Positions 23,110 through 31,473 of a stretch of 34,222 nucleotides of DNA are shown here, in pieces. The position numbers and the translations under genes were made by a program. The stretch comes from an uncultured Lachnospiraceae bacterium (GTDB lineage: Bacteria; Bacillota; Clostridia; Lachnospirales; Lachnospiraceae). The notes under the pieces were generated by a model. The model was given only the letters and a program-made list of their open reading frames with translations, did no database searches and was not told the origin of the DNA. The stretch is taken from contig CACZXG010000027.1 in NCBI GenBank assembly GCA_902785055.1, positions 1-34,222 of the forward strand, in the 5' to 3' direction. Numbering within the stretch: the stretch's first letter is position 1; every line of letters starts with the position of its first letter.

Positions 23110-24348
23110 ATGTATTCGATCGATGAAGTAAGAATGACAGATCCGGAGATCGCGGCTGCCATTGAAAAAGAAATCAAGAGACAGAACGACCATATCGAGC
23201 TGATCGCCTCTGAGAACTGGACCAGCAAGGCTGTCATGGCTGCGATGGGAAGCCCTCTTACCAACAAATACGCTGAAGGATACTCCGGCAAAAGATATTA
23301 CGGCGGATGCTATGTGATCGATGAGATAGAGACTATTGCGATTGAGAGAGCCAAAAAGCTGTTCGGCTGCGATTATGCAAACGTACAGCCCCATTCCGGC
23401 GCTCAGGCCAATCTTGCTGTAGAATTTGCCATCTTAAAGCCCGGCGATACTCTGATGGGCATGAATCTCAATCAGGGCGGCCACCTCACACACGGCAGTG
23501 CTGCAAATATCTCCGGATCTTATTTCAACATCGTTCCTTACGGTGTAGATGAGAACGGTTTTATAGACTATGACGAACTCAAGAGGATCGCTATAGAGGC
23601 GAAGCCGAAGCTGATCATCGCAGGCGCTTCCGCTTACGGAAGAACGATCGATTTCAAGAAGTTCAGAGAAGCTGCGGACGCTTGCGGCGCGGTCCTCATG
23701 GCTGATATCGCTCACATCGCAGGCCTTGTAGCGGCAGGACTTCATCCCAGTCCCTTCCCTTATGCAGACGTTGTGACCACTACGACTCACAAGACCCTCA
23801 GAGGCCCCAGAGGCGGCATGATCCTTGCCAACGAGGAAGCTGCCAAGAAGTATAACTTCAACAAAGCCGTATTCCCCGGCATCCAGGGCGGCCCTCTCGA
23901 GCACGTGATCGCAGCCAAGGCTGTCTGCTTCAAGGAAGCTCTTGATCCTTCCTTCAAGGTTTACGCGCAGAACATTCTCGATAACGCGCAGGCACTTTGC
24001 AAGGGACTGCAGGCCAGAGGCATCGACATCGTCTCCGGCGGCACAGACAACCACCTTATGCTCGTCGACCTGACCCGCACGGGCCTTACCGGCAAGCAGG
24101 TTGAAAAGCTTCTGGACGAGGCGCACATTACGGCCAACAAGAACACGATCCCCAATGAGCAGAGATCTCCTTTCGTGACCAGCGGCATCCGTCTCGGATC
24201 CCCCGCGGCAACCACAAGAGGCCTGAACACTGAGGATTTCGACCGCGTAGCTGAGGCGATCTCCATCGTCATCAAGAAGCAGGAAGCCGGCATCGAAGAG
24301 GCGCAGGCGATCATCAAGACCATTACGGATAAGTATCCGCTGATGTGA
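23110..24348 (+). CDS. glyA: Serine hydroxymethyltransferase
   Basis: 412 residues. PLP enzyme interconverting serine plus tetrahydrofolate with glycine plus methylene-tetrahydrofolate. The start at 23110 has AGGAGGAG 6 nt upstream and gives the standard N-terminus ([11 protein letters not shown]). Landmarks: [31 protein letters not shown], the [14 protein letters not shown] metal/PLP aspartate region, and [15 protein letters not shown] with the Schiff-base lysine at 228. The C-terminal domain has NHLMLVDL and [14 protein letters not shown]. It is flanked by its own promoter and terminator, so monocistronic. Confidence 0.98.
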   Translation: MYSIDEVRMTDPEIAAAIEKEIKRQNDHIELIASENWTSKAVMAAMGSPLTNKYAEGYSGKRYYGGCYVIDEIETIAIERAKKLFGCDYANVQPHSGAQANLAVEFAILKPGDTLMGMNLNQGGHLTHGSAANISGSYFNIVPYGVDENGFIDYDELKRIAIEAKPKLIIAGASAYGRTIDFKKFREAADACGAVLMADIAHIAGLVAAGLHPSPFPYADVVTTTTHKTLRGPRGGMILANEEAAKKYNFNKAVFPGIQGGPLEHVIAAKAVCFKEALDPSFKVYAQNILDNAQALCKGLQARGIDIVSGGTDNHLMLVDLTRTGLTGKQVEKLLDEAHITANKNTIPNEQRSPFVTSGIRLGSPAATTRGLNTEDFDRVAEAISIVIKKQEAGIEEAQAIIKTITDKYPLM

Positions 24349-24367
24349 GAATATTGAAAACCTTTCG

Positions 24368-24397
24368 AAGGGCTGTCGCATATGCGGCAGCCTTTTT
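24368..24397 (+). terminator. Rho-independent terminator after glyA
   Basis: GGCTGTCGCA (24371-24380) pairs with TGCGGCAGCC (24383-24392, one G-U), followed by TTTTT. Confidence 0.88.
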
Positions 24398-24480
24398 GTG
24401 ATAGGAGCTGCAATACGCAGGCCATGTGCCCCGCACTGTCAGCCATTCACTATAGCACTACAATTTGATAAATTAATCAG

Positions 24481-24545
24481 AAAAATCAGATAATTTAAAA
24501 ATAAATAAGTAAGTTGTTGACAAATTGTACTTCGTTTAGTACAAT
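24481..24545 (+). promoter_or_regulatory. Strong promoter with AT-rich UP-like element for the putative ncRNA
   Basis: Consensus -35 TTGACA (24517-24522), 17-nt spacer, -10 TACAAT (24540-24545). The 35 nt upstream (24481-24515) are almost pure A/T with A-tracts, like an UP element. This is the best sigma-A-type promoter in the window, yet no protein gene follows in its direction. Expected start near 24552. Confidence 0.85.
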
Positions 24546-24551
24546 AATCTC

Positions 24552-25173
24552 ACAAAGAAAAACAAAGCAAACAGAAAGGAAAGGACAGATAACTCCACTG
24601 GAGAGCCGAATATTAAAGGTAACTTTAGTAACCAGCCCAGTAAACTACAAACATCCGAATTAAGTACACGAAGATCGCGGTGAATTTCATTAGAGCAGAA
24701 TATTTCTTTTATCATAGGAAATAAATCTGATAGCTGCCTGATCGATCAATGAAACCGATGTCAACCGGAATCACAGAAAGACAGACAAGCGAACAAATGA
24801 ATCCCAAGAGATGAAAACCCGATATTTAGAACTGATCGGAAACCGGAAAGGTACAGGATGAGAAGTATCCGGATCATATCCCATATTTCAGATCATCGCA
24901 CCGATCAAATAGTAGATCAGATTCATTTATAGAAGGGTAAGTTCTTAAAGGAAACATTTTCAGAATTATCGAATATGACAATAGAAAGCTTCCAAAGAGG
25001 GTCGACACTCAGGTTGCAGAACATTCAGCCATGAACATCGCAGTACAATCAGTACAAAATGAGAAAAGGTGGAAAGAAGAGGATCATACAGAAAGTGCTA
25101 AGGAGGAATAAGCCATTGGACAAAGCACATTAAGAAAGGGTACCGGTCGTAAAGAAGATCAGTACCCTTTCTT
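24552..25173 (+). ncRNA. Large structured non-coding RNA, about 620 nt (ROOL-like candidate)
   Basis: Between a strong promoter and a 12-bp terminator hairpin lie about 620 nt without a credible protein frame on either strand. The strand is A-rich (about 40% A in lines counted) and T-poor, with about 33-43% GC against 55-60% in flanking genes. Local structure is visible: TAAAG-GTAA-CTTTA (24614-24627) and a bulged hairpin at 24939-24967 capped by GAAA both end in GNRA tetraloops; CTCC-ACT-GGAG (24593-24603) and GGAT/ATCC (24856-24870) are further hairpins. Size, isolation and own promoter resemble the large ornate bacterial RNAs (ROOL, OLE, GOLLD, ARRPOF). ROOL fits best by length and host group, but I cannot align it from memory, so the class is a guess. 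Confidence 0.75.
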
Positions 25174-25178
25174 ATTGC
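25132..25178. terminator. Terminator hairpin at the ncRNA 3' end, convergent with the giant minus-strand gene
   Basis: AAGAAAGGGTAC (25132-25143) pairs perfectly with GTACCCTTTCTT (25162-25173), loop of 18. With GGGTAC/GTACCC as the core, TTTCTTATT serves as the U-tract, and AAGAAA allows the same in reverse. It lies between the ncRNA and the stop at 25208 of the minus-strand gene. Confidence 0.75.
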
Positions 25179-25207
25179 GTTTTCTTGTTTTGCCGCCGCC
25201 TATTTAG

Positions 25208-28200
25208 TTATCTGTTAAACGGGAACAGGCGTCTTTTCTTTTTAGTTGCTTTTTTGGTTTTGGCAGAACTTCCGGAGCTTTGTTTTGAACCTGTCCCGAT
25301 ACTGGAGCCCGAGCAGGTGCCTGCGCCGTAGTAAGGATCATCGTCGGCAGCGGCCTTGCGGGCGGCATTCTTGCCTGCGGTAGCGAGCATCAGTTTGATG
25401 CGGTTGAGCTGATTGACTTCGCTGGCACCCGGGTCATAATCGATGGCTGCGATGTTGGCCATGGGGTAGATGCTCCGGATGTGCTTGATGACACCCTTGC
25501 CGACCACGTGGTTGGGAAGGCAGCCGAAAGGCTGGATGCATACGATGTTTTCAACACCGCTGTGGATCAGCTCGATCATCTCTCCGGTGAGGAACCAGCC
25601 CTCGCCGGTCTCATTGCCGATACTTACGATAGGCTCCGCGTATTTTACCAGCTGGTAGATACTTGCGGGCGGATCGAAGTGCCGGCTCTTTTTATATGCC
25701 CTGTTTATGGGGCCGAGGAAGCCCTCAATTGTCCTGATGCCCACATTGCAGGCCAGGGCTGTCTTTTTGCTTGTTCCGAGGTTTTCCGCTTTATACACCT
25801 GGTTGTAGAAGCAGTAGAGCATAAAGCCCATCAGATCGGGCACATTGGCCTCCGCGCCTTCCTGCTCCAGCAGGTCCACCAGGTAGTTGTTGGCGGCGGG
25901 CGCGTATTTGACCAGGATCTCACCCACGATGCCGACGCGGGGCTTGCGCTCCTCGCGGATCGGGATGGCGTCAAAGTCGCGGATCATGTCGATGGACATC
26001 CGTTGAACCTTGGGGATGTTAAGGCCCGAAGTCTTTGTCAGGAAATTGGAACATCTCTTCAGCCACTTCTGATGACAGGCCTCAACGCTTCCTTCGCGGA
26101 GTTCGTAGGGGCGCATTCTGTAGACGCAGCGCATCATGACGTCTCCGAAAACGATGGCGTAAGCGGCGCGGCTGATCAGTTTGAGATCCAGCTTGAAGCC
26201 GGGATTCTCCTCAAGGCCGGACATATTGGCGCTGATGACGGGAATCTGTTCCATGCCAGCCTTTTTGAGGGCGCGGCGGATAAAACCGACATAGTTGGAG
26301 GCACGGCAGCCTCCGCCTGTCTGCGTCATGATAACGGCAGTGCGGTTCAGGTCATATTTGCCGGACTGCAGAGCCTCCATGATCTGTCCCACTACGAAGA
26401 GAGAGGGATAACAGGCGTCGTTGTTGACATATTTGAGGCCAAAATCTACAGCGCGGCGGTTGTCATTGGGCAGGACAACCAGGTTGTAGCCGCAGGAGCG
26501 GACCGCGGGTTCAAGCAGATCAAAGTGGATCGGCGACATCTGGGGTGCCAGGATCGTGTAGTTCTTGCGCATTTCCTCTGTGAAGGGGACTTTTTTGACA
26601 GTAGTGTCATGACGTCTGCGCCTGGTCTTCTTGGCGTCACGGATCCGGATGGCCGCAATCAGGGAACGCACGCGGATGCGGGCGCTGCCGAGGTTGTTGA
26701 CTTCGTCTATCTTGAGGCAGGTGTAGATCTTATCCGATCCGGACAAAATATCGTCCACCTGGTCCGTTGTGACCGCGTCGATGCCGCATCCGAAGGAGTT
26801 GAGCTGGATCAGGTCCAGGTCGTCCCTTCCGCGCACATAGCTGGCGGCTGCGTACAGTCTCGAGTGATACATCCACTGATCCAGTACGACGATCGGCCGC
26901 TCGGGATCCTGCAGATGGGAGATGGAGTCCTCGGAGAGCACAGCAATGCCGTAAGAGTTGATCATTTCCGGAATGCCGTGGTTAATCTCCGGGTCCACAT
27001 GGTAGGGACGGCCTGCCAGCACGATGCCCTTGACATTGTGGTCCTCCATATATTTCAGAACTTCCTCGCCCTTTTTCTGGATGTCGCGGCGGCAGTTCAT
27101 GAGCTCTGTCCAGGCCGCATAGGCGGCTTCTTCGACTTCCTTCTCGGGGATGTCTGAGAATTCCTTCTTCAGAGCTGTGCTTACAGTGCCCACATTCGTG
27201 AAAGCCATGAAAGGATTGCGGAAGTCCACTTCGCCGCGGCCGATCTCCTCCACGTTGTTGCGGATATTCTCCGGGTAGGAGGTGACGATGGGGCAGTTGT
27301 AGTGGTTGTCCGCCTTGTCAAATTCCGAGCGCTCATAGAAAAGGGACGGATAGAAGATAAAGTCCACTCCCTTCTGGATCAGCCACATGATGTGGCCGTG
27401 CGCTATTTTGGCAGGGTAGCAGGCAGATTCACTCGGGATCGACTCGATTCCCATCTCATACACCTGATGAGTGGAGAGAGGGGAGATCACGACGCGGTAG
27501 CCGAGTTTAGCAAAGAAAGTCGCCCAGAAGGGGTAGTTCTCATAAATATTGAGCACGCGCGGGATACCGACAGTTCCGCGGAAAGCTGCCTCTTTGGAGA
27601 GGGGCTTGTAAGCGAAGATCCGCCTGAGTTTGTATTTGTAAAGGTTCGGAATATCGTTCTTTTTGATCTCCTGGCCAAGGCCCCGCTCGCAGCGGTTGCC
27701 GGAGATATATTCGCGTCCGCCGCTGAAGTGGTTGACAGTCAGACGGCAGTTGTTGTTGCACTTTCCGCAGTTGCGGATGGAGGTCTCAAAGGTCAGTTTG
27801 GAGATCTCGTCAAAAGAGAGCATAGTGCTGGGCGTCTCGCCGTCGTAGCGCTCTCTGGCGATCAGAGCCGCGCCGAACGCGCCCATGATGCCGGCGATGT
27901 CGGGGCGGATCACCTGTCCGTCGGAGATCAATTCGAGGCTGCGCAGAACAGCGTCATTATAGAAAGTACCGCCCTGTACGACGATGTTGCGTCCCAGCTG
28001 GGCTGCATCGGATACCTTGATAACCTTGAAGAGCGCGTTCTTGACGACAGAATAGGCAAGACCGGCCGAAATATCGGATACTTCAGCGCCTTCCTTCTGA
28101 GCCTGCTTGACGCGGGAGTTCATGAAGACCGTGCAGCGGGTGCCCAGATCGATAGGGTGCTCCGCAAAGAGGGCTGCCCTGGCAAAATCCTGCACGCTGT

Positions 28201-29587
28201 AGTCCAGAGACTTCGCGAAAGTCTCGATGAAAGAACCGCAGCCGGAGGAGCATGCCTCATTGAGCAGGACATTGTCCACAGCGTGGTTCTTGATGCGGAT
28301 GCACTTCATGTCCTGTCCGCCGATGTCGAGAATGCAGTCTACGTCCGGATTGAAGAAAGCCGCAGCGTAGTAATGCGCGATGGTCTCAACTTCGCCTTCG
28401 TCCAAAAGAAAAGCTGCCTTTAGCAGAGCTTCGCCGTAACCGGTGGAGCAGCTGCGCACGATATGGGCGTCCTCGGGCAGGAGTTTCTGGATCTCCCTGA
28501 TGGAGCGGATGGAAGTCCTGATGGGGCTTCCCTCGTTGCCGCTGTAGAAGGAATACAGAAGAGAGCCGTCCTCGCCTACCAATGCGAGTTTGGTGGTAGT
28601 GGAACCGGCGTCTATACCCAGGTAGCAGTTTCCGTGATAGTTTGCAAGGTCGCCCCTCTTAACGCGGGCTTTGCTGTGACGCTTTGTAAAGGCGTTATAC
28701 TCTTCCTGTGACTCGAAGAGAGGATCCATGCGGCCGATCTCGAACTGCATCCTGATCTCGCCCGAGAGTTTCTGCTTCATCTCAGAGAGCAGAAGGAAAG
28801 TCTCTTCCTTCGCGTTCATGGCGCTTCCCATTGCGGCGAAGAGGTGAGAATTCTCAACTTCGATCGTGTGCTCTTCATCCAGCTTCAGCGTGCGGATAAA
28901 AGCTTCCTTGAGTTCCGTAAGGAAATGGAGAGGGCCTCCGAGGAAAGCGACGTGGCCGCGGATCGGCTTGCCGCAGGCAAGTCCGCTGATGGTCTGGTTG
29001 ACCACTGCCTGAAAGATCGAAGCAGCCAGGTCCTCTTTGGTGGCGCCCTCGTTGATCAGGGGCTGGATGTCGGACTTGGCAAAAACGCCGCAGCGGGCAG
29101 CGATTGTATAAAGCGAGGTATAATCCTTGGCGTATTCGTTGAGGCCGGAGGCGTCTGTCTGCAGCAGGGACGCCATCTGATCGATGAAAGAGCCCGTGCC
29201 GCCGGCGCAGATGCCGTTCATGCGCTGTTCCACATTTCCGTTCTCAAAGTAGATGATCTTGGCGTCCTCGCCGCCCAGCTCGATCGCTACATCTGTCTTG
29301 GGCGCGATCTCTTCGAGGGCTGTGGAAACAGACACGACCTCCTGTACAAAGGGCACGCCGAGGTAGTTAGCCAGGGTCAGGCCGCCGGATCCGGTGATGA
29401 CCGGATGGACCGTGCAGTCGCCAAGCTTTTGTGCCGCTTCCGTAAGAAGGTCAAAAAGAGTGCCGCGGATATCGGCGTGGTGACGGCGATAGTCCGCAAA
29501 TAGCAGTTTATGTTCAGGATCCAGAATCGCGATCTTCACAGTCGTGGATCCAATGTCAATTCCTAAAGTGTAATCCTTAGCAATCAC
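25208..29587 (-). CDS. Giant 2-hydroxyacyl-CoA dehydratase activase-related protein (HgdC-like pseudo-dimer plus DUF2229-type)
   Basis: 1459 residues. Two BcrAD/BadFG/HgdC ATPase domains are in tandem: GIDIGSTT (9-16) and GIDAGSTT (324-331) phosphate loops. Each has the cysteine pair that in HgdC holds the bridging [4Fe-4S] cluster: Cys127 (CAGGTG) and Cys166 (ARCGVF), then Cys446 (CSSGCG) and Cys485 (TRCTVF). One chain could thus form the usual homodimer. A four-cysteine motif (NCGKCNNNC...C, about 615-650) and long DUF2229/dehydratase-D-like segments follow (ACYPAKIAHGH, DACYPSLFVVGQ, TGGGCRASNYVGF, QPFGCLPNHVVGKG). The last ~35 residues are a Ser/Lys-rich tail. GTG start at 29587 with AGGAG 7 nt upstream. 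An ATP-driven electron activator is expected; the partner reaction is unknown. Confidence 0.9.
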   Translation of the reverse strand: MIAKDYTLGIDIGSTTVKIAILDPEHKLLFADYRRHHADIRGTLFDLLTEAAQKLGDCTVHPVITGSGGLTLANYLGVPFVQEVVSVSTALEEIAPKTDVAIELGGEDAKIIYFENGNVEQRMNGICAGGTGSFIDQMASLLQTDASGLNEYAKDYTSLYTIAARCGVFAKSDIQPLINEGATKEDLAASIFQAVVNQTISGLACGKPIRGHVAFLGGPLHFLTELKEAFIRTLKLDEEHTIEVENSHLFAAMGSAMNAKEETFLLLSEMKQKLSGEIRMQFEIGRMDPLFESQEEYNAFTKRHSKARVKRGDLANYHGNCYLGIDAGSTTTKLALVGEDGSLLYSFYSGNEGSPIRTSIRSIREIQKLLPEDAHIVRSCSTGYGEALLKAAFLLDEGEVETIAHYYAAAFFNPDVDCILDIGGQDMKCIRIKNHAVDNVLLNEACSSGCGSFIETFAKSLDYSVQDFARAALFAEHPIDLGTRCTVFMNSRVKQAQKEGAEVSDISAGLAYSVVKNALFKVIKVSDAAQLGRNIVVQGGTFYNDAVLRSLELISDGQVIRPDIAGIMGAFGAALIARERYDGETPSTMLSFDEISKLTFETSIRNCGKCNNNCRLTVNHFSGGREYISGNRCERGLGQEIKKNDIPNLYKYKLRRIFAYKPLSKEAAFRGTVGIPRVLNIYENYPFWATFFAKLGYRVVISPLSTHQVYEMGIESIPSESACYPAKIAHGHIMWLIQKGVDFIFYPSLFYERSEFDKADNHYNCPIVTSYPENIRNNVEEIGRGEVDFRNPFMAFTNVGTVSTALKKEFSDIPEKEVEEAAYAAWTELMNCRRDIQKKGEEVLKYMEDHNVKGIVLAGRPYHVDPEINHGIPEMINSYGIAVLSEDSISHLQDPERPIVVLDQWMYHSRLYAAASYVRGRDDLDLIQLNSFGCGIDAVTTDQVDDILSGSDKIYTCLKIDEVNNLGSARIRVRSLIAAIRIRDAKKTRRRRHDTTVKKVPFTEEMRKNYTILAPQMSPIHFDLLEPAVRSCGYNLVVLPNDNRRAVDFGLKYVNNDACYPSLFVVGQIMEALQSGKYDLNRTAVIMTQTGGGCRASNYVGFIRRALKKAGMEQIPVISANMSGLEENPGFKLDLKLISRAAYAIVFGDVMMRCVYRMRPYELREGSVEACHQKWLKRCSNFLTKTSGLNIPKVQRMSIDMIRDFDAIPIREERKPRVGIVGEILVKYAPAANNYLVDLLEQEGAEANVPDLMGFMLYCFYNQVYKAENLGTSKKTALACNVGIRTIEGFLGPINRAYKKSRHFDPPASIYQLVKYAEPIVSIGNETGEGWFLTGEMIELIHSGVENIVCIQPFGCLPNHVVGKGVIKHIRSIYPMANIAAIDYDPGASEVNQLNRIKLMLATAGKNAARKAAADDDPYYGAGTCSGSSIGTGSKQSSGSSAKTKKATKKKRRLFPFNR

Positions 29588-29648
29588 TTAAAAACTCCTA
29601 TATATCTAAATAGTCAGTTAATTTACAAATCTTTACGTCTAACAATAC

Positions 29649-29677
29649 AGTATAAGTCAGCTGTTACAAAAATGCAA
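29649..29677 (-). promoter_or_regulatory. Promoter of the giant activase-like gene
   Basis: On the minus strand TTGCAT (29677-29672), 17-nt spacer, TATACT (29654-29649); about 60 nt before the GTG start. Confidence 0.75.
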
Positions 29678-29702
29678 CGGATTTGCATCGCGCAAGGTTT
29701 CG

Positions 29703-29731
29703 TTTACATTTAAATAAAGCGATGATAAAAT
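29703..29731 (+). promoter_or_regulatory. Promoter of the rhomboid-like/sigma-fragment operon
   Basis: TTTACA (29703-29708), 17-nt spacer, TAAAAT (29726-29731); 33 nt before the ATG at 29765. Divergent from the activase promoter 25 nt away. Confidence 0.75.
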
Positions 29732-29764
29732 GACTGAAAATGATTTAAAACGCAGGGGAATAAA

Positions 29765-30715
29765 ATGAGTGATTTTGAGAGAAAATTCGGTAAGTACGCG
29801 GTGAGAGATCTTTCGCTCAAGCTGATCATACTGTATTTGATCGGCTACTCGATCTATTATATAAGGCCTGAGATCCTGTATTTCATGACTCTGAATCCGT
29901 ACGCGATCGTGCACGGACAGGTCTGGAGACTGATCTCCTGGCTTTTGATCCCGCCGTCGGCCAGCAATCTGTTCTTTATCGCGATCATGATGTTTTTCTA
30001 TTACAGCATCGGAACTTCGCTCGAGAGAGTATGGGGAACATGGCGCTACAATGTGTTCATCTTCACCGGGATCCTTCTGACGATCGCGTCCGCTTTCCTG
30101 TGGATGGGCTTCTCCTATCTTACGGGAAGTGCCGGCGCGCTGGGGCAGATCGGGGCAGAGAACTATTTTGCCTACTTTTCCGCCGCCTTTTCTACATATT
30201 ATATCAACATGGGAATATTCTTCGCCTACGCGCTGACGTTCCCGGAGGCGATGGTCCTTCTGTTCTTCATTATCCCGGTCAAGGTCAAGTGGCTGGGCCT
30301 TCTGGACGTGGTCTATCTGCTGTATGAGTTCGTACAGGGGACAGGCGCCATGCGCTTCGCGATCGCGGCTACCTTTGTCAACATCGCGATCCTGTATCTG
30401 CGCTCAGGAAGAAGGTTGAGCGGAAGCTTCAGCGGAAGGACGATGGAGGATATATTCCACAGCGCTGTGGGCGGACCGGGGGCAAAAAAGAGCCGTGCGG
30501 CAGCACCCGAGCGCAGGCAGATGCGTCCTTCGGGCGGCGTCGTACACAGATGCGCGATCTGCGGGAGGACTCAGGCGGACAATCCGGACCTGGAATTCCG
30601 CTTTTGTTCGAAATGTGAGGGAGGACAGGAGTACTGCCAGGATCATCTTTTTACCCACGTACATGTGAAGGTGGGAGAGAAACCCCACATGCAGGCACCG
30701 GGCGGACATAACTAA
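29765..30715 (+). CDS. Rhomboid-like membrane protein with C-terminal zinc-finger tail
   Basis: 316 residues. About six hydrophobic segments between residues 17 and 215, with rhomboid-fold landmarks: a tryptophan-rich HGQVWRLISWLLIPP before a helix and GTSLERVWGTWRYNVF after it. The serine-protease motif GxSG is not visible where expected, so it is probably a non-catalytic relative. Residues about 220-260 are a polar basic linker. The tail carries CAICGRT, FCSKCEGG, YCQDHLFTHVH: five Cys and several His spaced as a treble-clef or B-box-like zinc site, on the cytoplasmic or linker side. It starts an operon, 17 nt before the sigma-like gene. RBS is purine-rich CGCAGGGGAA. Confidence 0.82.
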   Translation: MSDFERKFGKYAVRDLSLKLIILYLIGYSIYYIRPEILYFMTLNPYAIVHGQVWRLISWLLIPPSASNLFFIAIMMFFYYSIGTSLERVWGTWRYNVFIFTGILLTIASAFLWMGFSYLTGSAGALGQIGAENYFAYFSAAFSTYYINMGIFFAYALTFPEAMVLLFFIIPVKVKWLGLLDVVYLLYEFVQGTGAMRFAIAATFVNIAILYLRSGRRLSGSFSGRTMEDIFHSAVGGPGAKKSRAAAPERRQMRPSGGVVHRCAICGRTQADNPDLEFRFCSKCEGGQEYCQDHLFTHVHVKVGEKPHMQAPGGHN

Positions 30716-30732
30716 AGAGGGGGAATCCCGAA

Positions 30733-31473
30733 ATGGATGAGAGACAGAAACAGGTGCTGTTCCTGAAAAGGCTCAGGGATACAGCGGACACAGCCGCGAA
30801 AAACGGCAATATGATAACAGAAGAGGAACTGGAAGAAGCCTTTGCGGATCTTGACCTGAATGAGAGCCAGATGACCCAGGTCAGGGACTTTTTAAAGACG
30901 AAAGGCGTCGGGATCGGCGAAGCTCTGCCCATAGAGGAAGTGATCTCCGAGGAGGAGATGAACCACCTCAGGGATTATGAGGAGATGCTCGATTCCATCG
31001 AAATCCCTTCCGACAGCGTGCTGGACGCGCTCAAATTGTCTGCGATGGCCGGCGAGCGCGACGCGCAGAAGAGCCTCGCGGAGTATTCTTTAAAGAAGGT
31101 AGTGGACATTGCCAGGCTCTATGCGGGGCAGGGCGTCTATATGGAAGACCTGATCGGAGCGGGCAATGAGGTGCTCCTGATCGCGGTTACACAGCTTGCG
31201 CCTTTGGATAAACCTGATGAGGTGGACGGCTACCTCGGACGAAGGATCATGGACGCTATGGAAGACGTTATCGCCGCGAACCTCGACGAGAAGGCTGCGG
31301 AGAAGGTTGTCGAGGAGAGAGTCAATCTGGTGGCCGACAGGGCCAGGGAGATGGCAGAGGAACTCGGCAGGAAAGTGAGCGTGGCGGAGCTCGCCGCAGA
31401 GTATGATATGGATCCTGAGGATATCCGGGAGGCAGTCAGGCTCTCGGGCAACGCGATCGGAGATATTCAATGA
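30733..31473 (+). CDS. Sigma-70-like fragment (regions 1.1-, 2.1-2.2- and 3-like; no region 4)
   Basis: 246 residues. Residues 28-62 (ITEEELEEAF, DFLKTKGVGI) resemble sigma region 1.1. Residues 115-155 (AEYSLKKVVDIARLYAGQGVYMEDLIGAGNEVLLIAVTQL) align with region 2.1-2.2, the core-RNAP-binding helix of primary sigma factors. The place of the -10-melting WWIRQ motif reads GYLGRRI, without tryptophans. Residues 185-236 (ELGRKVSVAELAAEYDMDPEDIREAV) resemble region 3, and the protein ends there, without a -35-binding region 4. It could bind core polymerase without normal promoter recognition. AGAGGGGG RBS. Its stop overlaps the next ATG (ATGA), so the two proteins are coupled. Confidence 0.82.
   Translation: MDERQKQVLFLKRLRDTADTAAKNGNMITEEELEEAFADLDLNESQMTQVRDFLKTKGVGIGEALPIEEVISEEEMNHLRDYEEMLDSIEIPSDSVLDALKLSAMAGERDAQKSLAEYSLKKVVDIARLYAGQGVYMEDLIGAGNEVLLIAVTQLAPLDKPDEVDGYLGRRIMDAMEDVIAANLDEKAAEKVVEERVNLVADRAREMAEELGRKVSVAELAAEYDMDPEDIREAVRLSGNAIGDIQ

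Noticed and set aside
25041..25056. Short direct repeat CAGTACAAT / CAGTACAAA in the ncRNA
   Set aside because: Only two copies and too short to call a repeat element; it may be part of the RNA fold.
24397..25207. CRISPR array, tRNA gene or small protein gene in the long gene-free stretch
   Set aside because: No regular repeats and spacers, no cloverleaf with a T-loop GGTTCGA-type motif, and stops are frequent in all frames.
25481..28423. Long plus-strand open frames (25481-27157, 27302-28423) inside the giant minus-strand gene
   Set aside because: The minus-strand protein has clear domains throughout; the plus frames lack motifs and ribosome sites.
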